Shown here in pieces: positions 1-8,598 of a DNA stretch of 33,417 nt; position 1 is the first letter of the stretch, and every line of letters begins with the position of its first letter. Location: the NCBI GenBank assembly GCA_030695305.1, contig JAUYTB010000341.1, positions 1-33,417 on the forward strand, read 5' to 3'. The notes beneath the pieces are model-generated. The model was not told the origin of the DNA and did not search any database. It saw only the letters and a list, made by a program, of their open reading frames with translations. The stretch is from Bacteroidales bacterium (GTDB lineage Bacteria > Bacteroidota > Bacteroidia > Bacteroidales > UBA932). The position numbers were made by a program, and so were the translations under genes.

Positions 1-1428
1 CACGATCTTGAAATAATTCCGGTATTAAATAAGATAGATATGGAGTCGGCTATGATTGACTCTGTAAAGGATCAGATTATAGATCTTCTTGGTTGTAAGG
101 ACGAGGATATCTTGCTTGCAAGCGCCAAGACAGGATTGGGAGTACCGGAGATTCTTGAATCTATTGTCGAGAAGGTTCCCGCACCCAAAGGAAAGGAGGA
201 GGCACCGCTTCAGGCACTTATTTTTGACTCTGTATTCAACTCATTTCGTGGAATCATTGCCTATTTTAAGGTAGAAAATGGTATCATAAGAAAAGGGGAT
301 AAAGTAAAGTTTATACATACCGGCAAGGAGTATGAGGCAGATGAGGTTGGTAAGCTTCGCCTTAAGATGATTCCAACCGGAGAGGTCGGAACCGGAGATG
401 TAGGGTACATTATTTCCGGGATTAAAACGGCTAGCGAAGTTAAAGTGGGAGATACCATCACCCATCGAGAGAGACCATGTACAGAATCTATCGCAGGTTT
501 CGAAGAGGTAAAACCAATGGTATTTGCCGGTCTCTATCCTGTTGAGGCAGACGAGTATGAAGATTTGCGAAGTTCGCTGGAAAAGCTTCAACTGAACGAC
601 GCCTCTCTGGTATTTGAACCGGAGTCATCTCTTGCCCTTGGTTTTGGATTCCGTTGCGGCTTTCTGGGGCTGTTACATATGGAGATAGTACAAGAGCGAC
701 TCTACAGGGAGTTTGATATGGACGTTATCACCACTGTTCCCAACGTATCTTATAAAGTTTACACAACCCAGGCAGATGTTCTGGATGTGCACAACCCATC
801 TGGTCTGCCGGCACCAACACTTATAGACTATATTGAGGAGCCCTATATTCGTGCTCAGGTAATATCTAGAGCAGACTTCTTTGGTGTAATTATGAAGCTT
901 TGTATGGATAAGCGAGGTACACTTATCAGTCAAAACTTTCTAACAAGCGAGAGGGTTGAGCTAAATTTCGATATGCCACTTGCCGAAATTGTATTTGACT
1001 TCTACGACAAATTGAAATCGGTCTCCAGAGGTTACGCCTCATTTGACTATCATGTTATTGGATACAAAGAGGCAAGTCTGGTTAAGTTAGATATACTGCT
1101 CAATTCAGAACCCGTAGATGCTCTCTCTTGCCTTATTCACCGCGACCACGCCTACGACTTTGGCCGCAAAATGTGTGAAAAGCTCAAAGAGCTCATCCCC
1201 CGCCAGCAATTCGATATCGCCATTCAAGCGGCAATAGGCGCCAAGATAATTGCCCGTGAAACCGTAAAAGCCGTACGTAAAGACGTGACTGCCAAATGTT
1301 ACGGAGGAGACATCTCCCGGAAAAGAAAGCTTCTCGAGAAGCAGAAAAAAGGGAAAAAGCGAATGCGCCAGGTAGGCAACGTAGAGGTGCCACAGAGTGC
1401 CTTTATGGCCGTCCTTAAGCTGGACTAG
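1..1428 (+). CDS. lepA: Elongation factor 4 (LepA), C-terminal portion; 5' end lies outside the window
   Basis: Frame is open from base 1 ([17 protein letters not shown]...); contains [40 protein letters not shown] and the C-terminal [44 protein letters not shown], typical of LepA. Confidence 0.97.
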   Translation, partial: HDLEIIPVLNKIDMESAMIDSVKDQIIDLLGCKDEDILLASAKTGLGVPEILESIVEKVPAPKGKEEAPLQALIFDSVFNSFRGIIAYFKVENGIIRKGDKVKFIHTGKEYEADEVGKLRLKMIPTGEVGTGDVGYIISGIKTASEVKVGDTITHRERPCTESIAGFEEVKPMVFAGLYPVEADEYEDLRSSLEKLQLNDASLVFEPESSLALGFGFRCGFLGLLHMEIVQERLYREFDMDVITTVPNVSYKVYTTQADVLDVHNPSGLPAPTLIDYIEEPYIRAQVISRADFFGVIMKLCMDKRGTLISQNFLTSERVELNFDMPLAEIVFDFYDKLKSVSRGYASFDYHVIGYKEASLVKLDILLNSEPVDALSCLIHRDHAYDFGRKMCEKLKELIPRQQFDIAIQAAIGAKIIARETVKAVRKDVTAKCYGGDISRKRKLLEKQKKGKKRMRQVGNVEVPQSAFMAVLKLD

Positions 1429-1472
1429 CTTTGCCATTGTTTGAGGTAACTCAATAATATACAAATACTTAC

Positions 1473-1506
1473 AAACGCAGTTTTCCAAATTTGGAAAACT
1501 GCGTTT
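1473..1506 (+). terminator. Perfect 34-bp palindrome downstream of lepA, probable terminator
   Basis: AAACGCAGTTTTCCAAA / TTTGGAAAACTGCGTTT, directly read, followed by TTATAT; 44 bp after the lepA stop. Confidence 0.6.
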
Positions 1507-1569
1507 TATATCTATCTAATTAACTAACAGATACATCAAACTCTGCCAAAGACCCTTCTTCATTCATTA

Positions 1570-1771
1570 CCTTAGCATATCTCACAGCAGGAACGCCAAT
1601 CTCCCCACGGGCTGTAAATAAACCCTTAGCACAAGTAGGGCAAACTCAGCCGCAAGTAGCGAACTTGTGAGCGGATGAGGATGGACGTTGCCCGTTGTGC
1701 TAAGGGGTTTATAAGCCCGTAACGTTTAGGAAAAGCGTTCCTGCTGTGAGAATCCACAATTGCATGCAAGG
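1570..1771. repeat. Long imperfect inverted repeat (~200 bp), candidate non-autonomous mobile element or structured RNA
   Basis: Outer arms CTCACAGCAGGAACGC (1581-1596) / GCGTTCCTGCTGTGAG (1735-1750) are exact complements. Inner arms are ACGGGCT/AGCCCGT, ATAAACCCTTAGCACAA/TTGTGCTAAGGGGTTTAT (one bulge) and GGGCAA/TTGCCC. Apical stem is CTCAgCCGCAAGT/ACTTGtgaGCGGaTGAG. Confidence 0.75.
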
Positions 1772-1799
1772 TCCACAACCCTTGCCAAGGTCCCCCCCC

Positions 1800-1833
1800 A
1801 AAAAAAAAGCTGCCCTATGGGCAGCCTTTTTTT
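1800..1833 (-). terminator. Bidirectional intrinsic terminator serving the minus-strand TPR lipoprotein gene
   Basis: A9-GCTGCCC-TAT-GGGCAGC-C-T7; ends 18 bp from the stop of the gene at 1851. Confidence 0.88.
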
Positions 1834-1850
1834 AAGTTATGAAAGAGTGG

Positions 1851-3503
1851 TTACTCTCTGAATTTTGCAAACTCGATATCGTTTTGCGCACGAGCTTTAA
1901 GCTCTTCGTTTTTGTAAACGATCTCCAGTTGTTTTGCAACTTCGCTCATATTACCTTGACGGGCAGCGATAATCGCTCTCATATAAGCAGCGTGAGGGCA
2001 TTTGCAAGTAATTGCTGCAGATGCTTTGTCAAGCTGATTTACAAGAATGTAAGCAAGGCCTTCGTTCTCACTCTTAGATCCTGCAAGCTTATTTACAGCA
2101 TCTACATATTTGCCATTAAGGATATCAATAATTGCAAGGTTATATTTCGCCTCTTTAACACTTGATTTGTTAAACATATCAACTGCAGTTTTGTAGTCTT
2201 TTTCGCGAAGAGCCACAATACCTGCGTTGTTATAGTAGTAAGGTGAAGTTTTGTTGGTTACCTTAGATAGAGCAGTTTTTGCTTCTGCCAATTTATTGTT
2301 GTTAAGAGCAGTAGCTGCAAGGTTGTTATATCCGCGGTCACATTTGAACTTATCACCTGCTTTCTTATATAGGGCTACTTTTGTGTCATAATCCTTAACA
2401 AGTGTAGCAGCATAAAGAAGCGCCTCTGCATCCATAATCTCGATATTGGTAGTAGCTAGCTCTTTTAACTCCTCATCGGTGAAGTTTGTGTAATCTACAT
2501 TAGCAATCATTCTGGCTCTTCTGAGTTCCGGAAGAATTTTGTCTGCAAGAGTTTTGAAAACTACAGACATATTTTTGATCTCTCTCTCACGAACCATAGG
2601 GTCGCTGTACATAGAGAGAACGCGAAGGATAAGCTCTTTGTCCTGTATTGTAGAGGCAGCAACCAGCGCCTGGAAACCTTCCCAGTCTTCTGCTATTGTT
2701 GTTACGTTAACAGGTGCTGTAACAGGAACATTTTTGGTGATTTTGTCAAATGCTGTCTTTGCAGTCTCACCGCGCTTGTCAGAAAGTTTTGTATTGAGGG
2801 TGATAGGACCATCCGGAGAAGCGTACGCAACGATATCCGTACTCTTTACCTCTCTGCGCTCATCTTTCTCAATATTTGCCAGGAATTTTTCAAACTCTAT
2901 AATCTCTGCTTTTGTAAGCTCTTTAGGGCGTACAACCGGGCTGTTGATAGTATAGAGAATCTGAGTCTCTTTCTTCTCGCGGATTATTTTCTGATAATCG
3001 TTTGGAGCAATAGCTGTTTCGCCGTCTGTATGTACAAGTTTGTAAGTAATATTGGCACCGTCTGCAAGTTTGTAAGGAGCAGGGAAGTCATACTTCTTAA
3101 GTTTGTTCCAAACAGCAACTCTAAGCTCAAGGTGAGATTTCTCCATACCCGGTTTGTATGCAAACTTAATTGTGTTGCTTGCCTTTCCACCTGTTTTGTA
3201 GATTGTCTGAAAGTTATCAGTAACTTTCTCTCCCTGAAGTTTAAATGCAGGAGCAGCAACTTCACCACCCTTATAAACCAAAACCGGAATTACCTCAAGA
3301 ATAGCTCTTGGATGGAAATATTTTTCTGGAAAGTTCATAGTGTATGTTGCAGTTATCTCGTCAGCAACAACTTCCAGAATTTTCGGATTACACTCAACAC
3401 TTATCAGTTGAGAATTTTTTGCCATCTTTGCCGGGTTACTGCAGGATGCAACTGTAATTCCCAGGAAGGCAACCGCCAAAAGTTTAAAAAGATTTTTTTT
3501 CAT
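1851..3503 (-). CDS. TPR-containing lipoprotein with possible OmpA-like segment
   Basis: 550 aa; lipobox-like signal MKKNLFKLLAVAFLGITVASCS; TPR-like C-terminal half (DMFNKSSVKEAKYNLAIIDILNGKYVDAVNKL); SPDGPITLNTKLSDKRGETAKTAF resembles OmpA-type SxxRAxxV regions. Confidence 0.8.
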   Translation of the reverse strand: MKKNLFKLLAVAFLGITVASCSNPAKMAKNSQLISVECNPKILEVVADEITATYTMNFPEKYFHPRAILEVIPVLVYKGGEVAAPAFKLQGEKVTDNFQTIYKTGGKASNTIKFAYKPGMEKSHLELRVAVWNKLKKYDFPAPYKLADGANITYKLVHTDGETAIAPNDYQKIIREKKETQILYTINSPVVRPKELTKAEIIEFEKFLANIEKDERREVKSTDIVAYASPDGPITLNTKLSDKRGETAKTAFDKITKNVPVTAPVNVTTIAEDWEGFQALVAASTIQDKELILRVLSMYSDPMVREREIKNMSVVFKTLADKILPELRRARMIANVDYTNFTDEELKELATTNIEIMDAEALLYAATLVKDYDTKVALYKKAGDKFKCDRGYNNLAATALNNNKLAEAKTALSKVTNKTSPYYYNNAGIVALREKDYKTAVDMFNKSSVKEAKYNLAIIDILNGKYVDAVNKLAGSKSENEGLAYILVNQLDKASAAITCKCPHAAYMRAIIAARQGNMSEVAKQLEIVYKNEELKARAQNDIEFAKFRE

Positions 3504-3560
3504 TCTAAGGTATATTTAGTTATTTAATCAGTTCCAAATTGTAAATCAGTTAATTTTTAT

Positions 3561-3592
3561 CAAAACTATTGATTTTTTGGTCAGTAATCAAA
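3561..3592 (-). promoter_or_regulatory. Bacteroidetes-type promoter for the TPR lipoprotein gene
   Basis: On the minus strand: TTTG (3592-3589), 20 bp spacer, TAGTTTTG (3568-3561), matching TTTG-N19-21-TAnnTTTG. Confidence 0.65.
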
Positions 3593-3688
3593 GATTTGAA
3601 TTCTAATTATTTGCTTGTGACCGAATTTTAATTACACTTAAACGCGGACACGTAAATGCAAATATATAAAAAAACTTGCAAATCTTAA

Positions 3689-4438
3689 CTAAATAACGCC
3701 TTTAGATTTTAAAAGTTCAATATCAAAAGGGGTGTCTATAGAGTGAGAGGTGAAACCGGTCTCTGCTACAGTAATTTTTATACCATTCTCCAGCCACCTC
3801 AGCTGTTCCAGATTCTCTGCCATCTCAAGCGTGGTAGGCTTAAGAGAAACTACTTTAATTAGAATATCTCTCTTATAACCATAAAGACCAACATGACCAA
3901 AAAAAGGTGTGCGTGAGACCCACTCCTCTCTCTCGCTATCTCTCACATAAGGTATAGGAGAACGGCTAAAGTAGAGGGCTGTGCCATCTCTGCCCATCAC
4001 CACCTTAGGCGTGTTGGGGCAGAAGATATCCTCTCCGTGAGCAAATCTCTTGGCAAGGGTGGCTATCTGAGTCTTTTCCGATTCAAAGCATGCGATTAGC
4101 TCCTTTAACTGTTGCGGTTCAATAAATGGTTCATCTCCCTGAATATTGATAACAATCTCTGCCTTTTTCCCTTTAATCTCCTCAATTTTGTACATCGCCT
4201 CAAGAGCTCTGCTGGTTCCGTTTTTGTGGTCGGGAGATGTCATAATAACCTTACCGCCGAAGCCCTCTACAGCAGAGGATATACGGTTGTCATCCGTAGC
4301 CACATATACATGGTCAAAAACCGTGCGACTCCTCTCATAAACCCTTTGAATCATCGTTTTGCCACCAATATCTGCCAGCGGTTTACCGGGAAATCTCACC
4401 GACGCGTATCTTGCAGGTATAATCGCGAGAAATTTCAT
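3689..4438 (-). CDS. kdsB: 3-deoxy-manno-octulosonate cytidylyltransferase
   Basis: MKFLAIIPARYASVRFPGKPLADIGGKTMIQRVYERS..., NIQGDEPFI, FGHVGLYGYKRD; typical KdsB. Confidence 0.96.
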   Translation of the reverse strand: MKFLAIIPARYASVRFPGKPLADIGGKTMIQRVYERSRTVFDHVYVATDDNRISSAVEGFGGKVIMTSPDHKNGTSRALEAMYKIEEIKGKKAEIVINIQGDEPFIEPQQLKELIACFESEKTQIATLAKRFAHGEDIFCPNTPKVVMGRDGTALYFSRSPIPYVRDSEREEWVSRTPFFGHVGLYGYKRDILIKVVSLKPTTLEMAENLEQLRWLENGIKITVAETGFTSHSIDTPFDIELLKSKGVI

Positions 4439-4453
4439 TTTACCCTTTTTAAA

Positions 4454-4485
4454 TTTCCCAAAGGTATAAATTTTATCTATTTTTG
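4454..4485 (+). promoter_or_regulatory. Candidate promoter for the sigma-54 activator gene, very close to the ATG
   Basis: TTTC (4454-4457), 20 bp spacer, TATTTTTG (4478-4485); likely ATG at 4492. Confidence 0.5.
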
Positions 4486-4491
4486 TGTGCT

Positions 4492-5712
4492 ATGGATTTA
4501 AGAGCAATTAAACTAAGATTTGATATTGTAGGCGACAATCACGCTCTCAACAGAGCGCTGGAGATTGCTGTGCAGGTTGCCGGTACAGATCTTTCCGTTT
4601 TGGTAACGGGTGAGAGCGGCGTGGGTAAAGAGGTTGTGCCGCAGATAATACACATAAACAGCCCCAGAAAGCATAATCAGTATATTGCAGTCAATTGCGG
4701 AGCGATACCCGAGGGAACTATAGACTCAGAGCTTTTCGGTCACGAAAAGGGCTCATTCACAGGAGCTTTTGAGACAAGAAAGGGCTATTTTGAGGTTGCC
4801 GACGGAGGTACCCTCTTTTTGGACGAGGTGGCAGAGTTGCCGCTCTCCACACAAGTGAGGCTTCTTAGAGTAATTCAGTCCGGAGAGTTTATAAAAGTTG
4901 GCTCATCAAAGGTTCAGAAGACCGATGTAAGGGTCATTGCAGCAACAAACGTCAATCTGCCAAGAGCCATCGGACTGGGAAAGTTTCGGGAAGATCTCTA
5001 CTACCGTTTGAATACTGTGCCTATTACGGTGCCATCATTGAAAGAGAGGCGGGAAGATATACATCTTCTTTTTAAGAAGTTTGCTCTCGATTTTGCAGAT
5101 AAATACAAAATGCCGGCAATACGGCTAACTCCGGATGCTGTACAGATGCTGGAGAGTTATCGCTGGCCGGGCAATGTGAGACAACTAAAAAGTCTGGCAG
5201 AGCAGATATCAGTTATTGAGCACAACAGATTAATAGGTATAGATCTTCTTAAGAAATATCTGCCACAGGACTCCCCCAGCCACCTTCCAATGCGCACAGA
5301 GGGACACGGAAGCGACTATCTTACCGACAGGGATATAATTTTTAAGATTCTTTATCAACTCCGGCAAGAGGTTGAGGAGCTTAAGGGGCGTCTGGCCAAG
5401 GAGAGTGCACCTTCTTCTCCGAGAATCTCCTCCAATAAAGAGATCTCCGACACAATTGAAGAGACGGCGGTTGTTGATTACGACGAGGATATCTTTGACA
5501 GTGCAGAGGGTGATGAGAGAGATGGTATGGGAAAAGCAGATGGTTCGTCCACGTTGGGTAAGGACTCGCTATCAATTCATGAAGTGAGTGCAGATCTTAT
5601 TAAAAGAGCGCTCGAGCGAAATAACGGAAAACGAAAGAATGCCGCTGCAGAGCTGGGAATATCTGAGAGAACTTTGTACAGAAAAATAAAAGAGCTAAAT
5701 TTAGACCTATGA
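4492..5712 (+). CDS. Sigma-54-interacting transcriptional regulator (AAA+ domain plus Fis-type HTH, no receiver domain)
   Basis: GESGVGKE Walker A, ELFGHEKGSFTGAFE (GAFTGA-type loop), DGGTLFLDEVAELP, RWPGNVRQL, C-terminal RNNGKRKNAAAELGISERTLYRKIKEL. ORF-track start at 4483 is a TTG; ATG at 4492 is preferred. Confidence 0.93.
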   Translation: MDLRAIKLRFDIVGDNHALNRALEIAVQVAGTDLSVLVTGESGVGKEVVPQIIHINSPRKHNQYIAVNCGAIPEGTIDSELFGHEKGSFTGAFETRKGYFEVADGGTLFLDEVAELPLSTQVRLLRVIQSGEFIKVGSSKVQKTDVRVIAATNVNLPRAIGLGKFREDLYYRLNTVPITVPSLKERREDIHLLFKKFALDFADKYKMPAIRLTPDAVQMLESYRWPGNVRQLKSLAEQISVIEHNRLIGIDLLKKYLPQDSPSHLPMRTEGHGSDYLTDRDIIFKILYQLRQEVEELKGRLAKESAPSSPRISSNKEISDTIEETAVVDYDEDIFDSAEGDERDGMGKADGSSTLGKDSLSIHEVSADLIKRALERNNGKRKNAAAELGISERTLYRKIKELNLDL

Positions 5713-6206
5713 GGAGATTGATTTTATTGTTATTTGTTTCTATAATTCTCACATCTTGCGGGATTTACTCTTTTTCGGGCACCTCAATTGCCCCGGATGT
5801 GACCACTATTACAGTTTATAATGTAGAGAACCGTGCTATGAGGATTAACCCTGCTCTTAGCAATGCACTTACAGAAGCACTAAAAGATAAGTACAGAAAA
5901 CTAACCAAACTGAGACTGGTCAATGATGGGGGAGACCTTATAATAGATGCTCAGATAACTAGCTATGAGACAGCATCTATCGCTGTAACTGCCCAGGAGG
6001 TAGCGGCTCAGAACAGACTTACTGTAACTCTTAAACTCACCTTTACAAACGTGAAGTATCCAAAAGAGAGCTTTGAACGTAATTTCGCTGAGTTTGAAGA
6101 TTACCCCTCTACAAGTTCGCTCGATGCTGTTGAGTCCCGGCTTGTAGATAGTATTATTGAAAAACTTACAGATAAGATATTTAACGAAACTGTCGCAAAC
6201 TGGTAG
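5709..6206 (+). CDS. lptE: LptE-family LPS-assembly lipoprotein
   Basis: Signal peptide with lipobox (LLLFVSIILTSCGIYSFSGTSIAPDVTTITV); overlaps the upstream stop by ATGA; Bacteroidetes LptE-like pattern and neighbourhood. Confidence 0.8.
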   Translation: MRRLILLLFVSIILTSCGIYSFSGTSIAPDVTTITVYNVENRAMRINPALSNALTEALKDKYRKLTKLRLVNDGGDLIIDAQITSYETASIAVTAQEVAAQNRLTVTLKLTFTNVKYPKESFERNFAEFEDYPSTSSLDAVESRLVDSIIEKLTDKIFNETVANW

Positions 6207-6209
6207 GAG

Positions 6210-7181
6210 ATGCTGAATATAAAAATATCAACTCTGGAAAAGTATATTGGCAGATACCCATGGTTCTCCGCAGGTTACCAAGAGGTCTACGATAAGATAT
6301 GCAGCATAGAGGGAGATGACGGCGGGGCATATCTCTCAAAGGCAGCATCTCATGTATGGTCCAGAGCAAATCTATACAGAATACAAAAAGTACGTCAGGA
6401 GGCATCCAGATTAAGATTAGCTGCAAGTAAACCCGCTGACGTAACAACTACACCAACTCTTCAATCTCCCGTGTCCCAGTTGCCGGAGAGTCAGGAAGTA
6501 GTCCGGCCGTCGGATTCGCAGCCGATAGTTGCACAGCCGTCAGATTTGCAACCGGCAGTTGCTGAACAATCAGATTCGCAACAGCAAGAGGTGCAAGTTG
6601 CGGCACAATTGACACATAGTCAGGATGTAGTCCAGCCGTCAGATTTGCTGCCATCAGATTCGCAGCCGATAGTTGCACAGCCATCAGATTCGCAGCCGAT
6701 AGTTGCACAGCCGTCAGATTTGCTGCCATCGGAGTCGCATATTACAATCTCCTCTTCTTTAGGTGATGATATACTGGATCTTGAAGACGACGATGAGATT
6801 ATGTTTGATGAGATCTCAGATATGGTTCCGGATCAGATGCCAAAGTTTGTTCTTGCCGGAGGAGATTACTTCTCAAGAAGAGACTTTGAAAAGATTGAGT
6901 TAGACAGATCTCAGCCACTTGACAACTTTATTGCAGAGAAGCCAACACTTTTGAGAGCAGCTATCAGTGGCAGAGCCATTAATCCCCAGCCTCAAGGTGA
7001 GCTGGAGGCAGCAGAGAGCTTTGAAGATGCATCATTCTATACCGAGACCCTTGCATCAATATATATAGAGCAGGGATTTTACAAAAGGGCTCTGGATGTC
7101 TATGCAAAACTTATTTTGCTATATCCGGAAAAAAGTGCTTACTTTGCGACCCTTGTAAAAGATATAAAGAATAAAATATAA
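6210..7181 (+). CDS. TPR-like conserved hypothetical protein with repetitive PSD-rich linker
   Basis: 323 aa; C-terminal TPR-like ETLASIYIEQGFYKRALDVYAKLILLYPEKSAYFATLVKDI; central QPSDSQPIVA repeats; sits between lptE and secG. Confidence 0.8.
   Translation: MLNIKISTLEKYIGRYPWFSAGYQEVYDKICSIEGDDGGAYLSKAASHVWSRANLYRIQKVRQEASRLRLAASKPADVTTTPTLQSPVSQLPESQEVVRPSDSQPIVAQPSDLQPAVAEQSDSQQQEVQVAAQLTHSQDVVQPSDLLPSDSQPIVAQPSDSQPIVAQPSDLLPSESHITISSSLGDDILDLEDDDEIMFDEISDMVPDQMPKFVLAGGDYFSRRDFEKIELDRSQPLDNFIAEKPTLLRAAISGRAINPQPQGELEAAESFEDASFYTETLASIYIEQGFYKRALDVYAKLILLYPEKSAYFATLVKDIKNKI
6651..6710 (+). repeat. Exact tandem duplication of a 30-bp unit (QPSDSQPIVA coding)
   Basis: ccatcagattcgcagccgatagttgcacag at 6651-6680 is repeated identically at 6681-6710; degenerate copies lie around 6505-6735. 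Confidence 0.95.
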
Positions 7182-7192
7182 ATATAAACATC

Positions 7193-7534
7193 ATGTATAC
7201 AGTAATCGCTATTATTATTGTCATTGCCAGCATATTGCTTACAATAGTTGTATTGGTTCAGAATTCGAAAGGCGGCGGACTTGCTGCTAACTTTGCATCA
7301 GGAAACCAGACATTCGGCGTACGCCAGACAGCAGACTTCCTTGAAAAAGCCACATGGACTTTAGCTGTTTCGATAATTGTTCTATGCGTTCTTGCAACTG
7401 CATTTGTATCTACAGGAAACACTCAAAAGAGAAATACCATACAGGAGAGGATAGAAAACTCTGCCCCAATACAGGGCCAACCGGAGTTTCCAACCATCCC
7501 TGCACCGGAAACGCCAGCCGGAACACAAGAATAG
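7193..7534 (+). CDS. secG: Preprotein translocase subunit SecG
   Basis: MYTVIAIIIVIASILLTIVVLVQNSKGGGLAANFASGNQTFGVRQTADFLEKATW...; classic SecG pattern. Confidence 0.95.
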   Translation: MYTVIAIIIVIASILLTIVVLVQNSKGGGLAANFASGNQTFGVRQTADFLEKATWTLAVSIIVLCVLATAFVSTGNTQKRNTIQERIENSAPIQGQPEFPTIPAPETPAGTQE

Positions 7535-7558
7535 CAAAAATTATTCTATCAGTATATC

Positions 7559-7589
7559 AGCTCGTTATGAAAATAACGGGCTTTTTTTA
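7559..7589 (+). terminator. Intrinsic terminator after secG
   Basis: AGCTCGTTAT-GAAA-ATAACGGGCT followed by a T-run; one G:U pair. Confidence 0.85.
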
Positions 7590-7680
7590 TGAAAAAATTA
7601 GTACTATGTGATACAAGGTAATGAAATTTGTATATATATTTGCAGTACCAAATTCTATACAAATTTAAATAGGTTAAAAG

Positions 7681-8244
7681 ATGAAAAAAGTAGTTACAGT
7701 AGGACTAGGCGGAAGAACCTTCGTTATTGACGAGGATGCATATCAGAAATTGAGTCTCTATCTTTCGAGATTCAGAGAGAGAACCCGGATGGGTCTTCAG
7801 TCCGGAGATGTTATGGAAGATCTTGAGCAGAGAATAGCAGAGCTCTTTGAGGAGTCTCTCGGTTCTCGTCTTGAGGTTGTAAACATCAATATGGTAAATA
7901 GTATTATCAGTCAGCTTGGAATGCCGGACGGCGAGCCGGTGGAGAGTGATTTTACCGCACCAGCCGATTCAACACCACATGGCACAAACCGTAAACTCTT
8001 CAGAGATCCGGACAATAAGCAGCTGGGCGGTGTATGTAGTGGATTGGCACACTACCTTAATGTTGATGTTGTTTTAATGAGAGTTATTTTTGTAATAGCT
8101 CTATTCATGGGCGGAACAGGTTTTTGGGCATACATTATCTTTTGGATAGTAGCTCCGATGGCCTACACTGCTGCTCAAAAGTGCGAAATGAGAGGTCTGC
8201 CTGTGACAGCAGAGAATCTCAGAAAATTTTCTAATTATAAATAG
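7681..8244 (+). CDS. PspC domain-containing protein
   Basis: KLFRDPDNKQLGGVCSGLAHYLNVDVVLMRVIFVIALFMGGTGFWAYIIFWIVAP matches the PspC domain; extra N-terminal ~90 aa domain shared with the protein at 8599. Confidence 0.92.
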   Translation: MKKVVTVGLGGRTFVIDEDAYQKLSLYLSRFRERTRMGLQSGDVMEDLEQRIAELFEESLGSRLEVVNINMVNSIISQLGMPDGEPVESDFTAPADSTPHGTNRKLFRDPDNKQLGGVCSGLAHYLNVDVVLMRVIFVIALFMGGTGFWAYIIFWIVAPMAYTAAQKCEMRGLPVTAENLRKFSNYK

Positions 8245-8254
8245 TGGAGGGGTT

Positions 8255-8593
8255 ATGAACGAGATTAATACAGATAACATTAAATCGCAAATGCGTAAAG
8301 GTGTTCTGGAGTACTGCATACTCAGCATACTCAGCAACAATGACGCATACGCCTCATCTCTCATTGCAGAGCTCAAGGAGGCGAAGATGATAGTCGTGGA
8401 GGGGACTCTTTATCCTCTATTGACACGACAGAAAAATCAGGGACTGTTAAGCTACAGATGGGAAGAGTCTCAGCAGGGACCTCCCAGAAAATATTATGCA
8501 ATTACAGATAAGGGAAAAGAGCTGCTTGCAGAGATGGATGCAGCATGGAAAGAGATGGTAGAGACACTGGCAGTATTAAGAAATAAAAAATAG
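8255..8593 (+). CDS. PadR family transcriptional regulator
   Basis: QMRKGVLEYCILSILSNNDAYASSLIAELKEAKMIVVEGTLYPLLTRQKNQGLLSYRWEESQQGPPRKYYAITDKGKELL; PadR winged helix. Confidence 0.94.
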   Translation: MNEINTDNIKSQMRKGVLEYCILSILSNNDAYASSLIAELKEAKMIVVEGTLYPLLTRQKNQGLLSYRWEESQQGPPRKYYAITDKGKELLAEMDAAWKEMVETLAVLRNKK

Positions 8594-8598
8594 AAAAC

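Noticed and set aside
1839-2165. Plus-strand 108-aa ORF antisense to the TPR lipoprotein
   Set aside because: Fully inside a convincing gene on the other strand, with no family features.
2539-3527. Plus-strand ORFs of 138 and 165 aa antisense to the TPR lipoprotein gene
   Set aside because: Shadow ORFs; no motif support.
6448-6729. 93-aa minus-strand ORF (MAANLTAVQLSAANL...)
   Set aside because: An open frame created by the antisense of the 30-bp repeat; no recognisable family, overlaps a supported CDS.
6505-6735. Short tandem repeats that could be mistaken for a CRISPR array
   Set aside because: Units are contiguous 30-bp in-frame repeats without unique spacers, inside a coding sequence.
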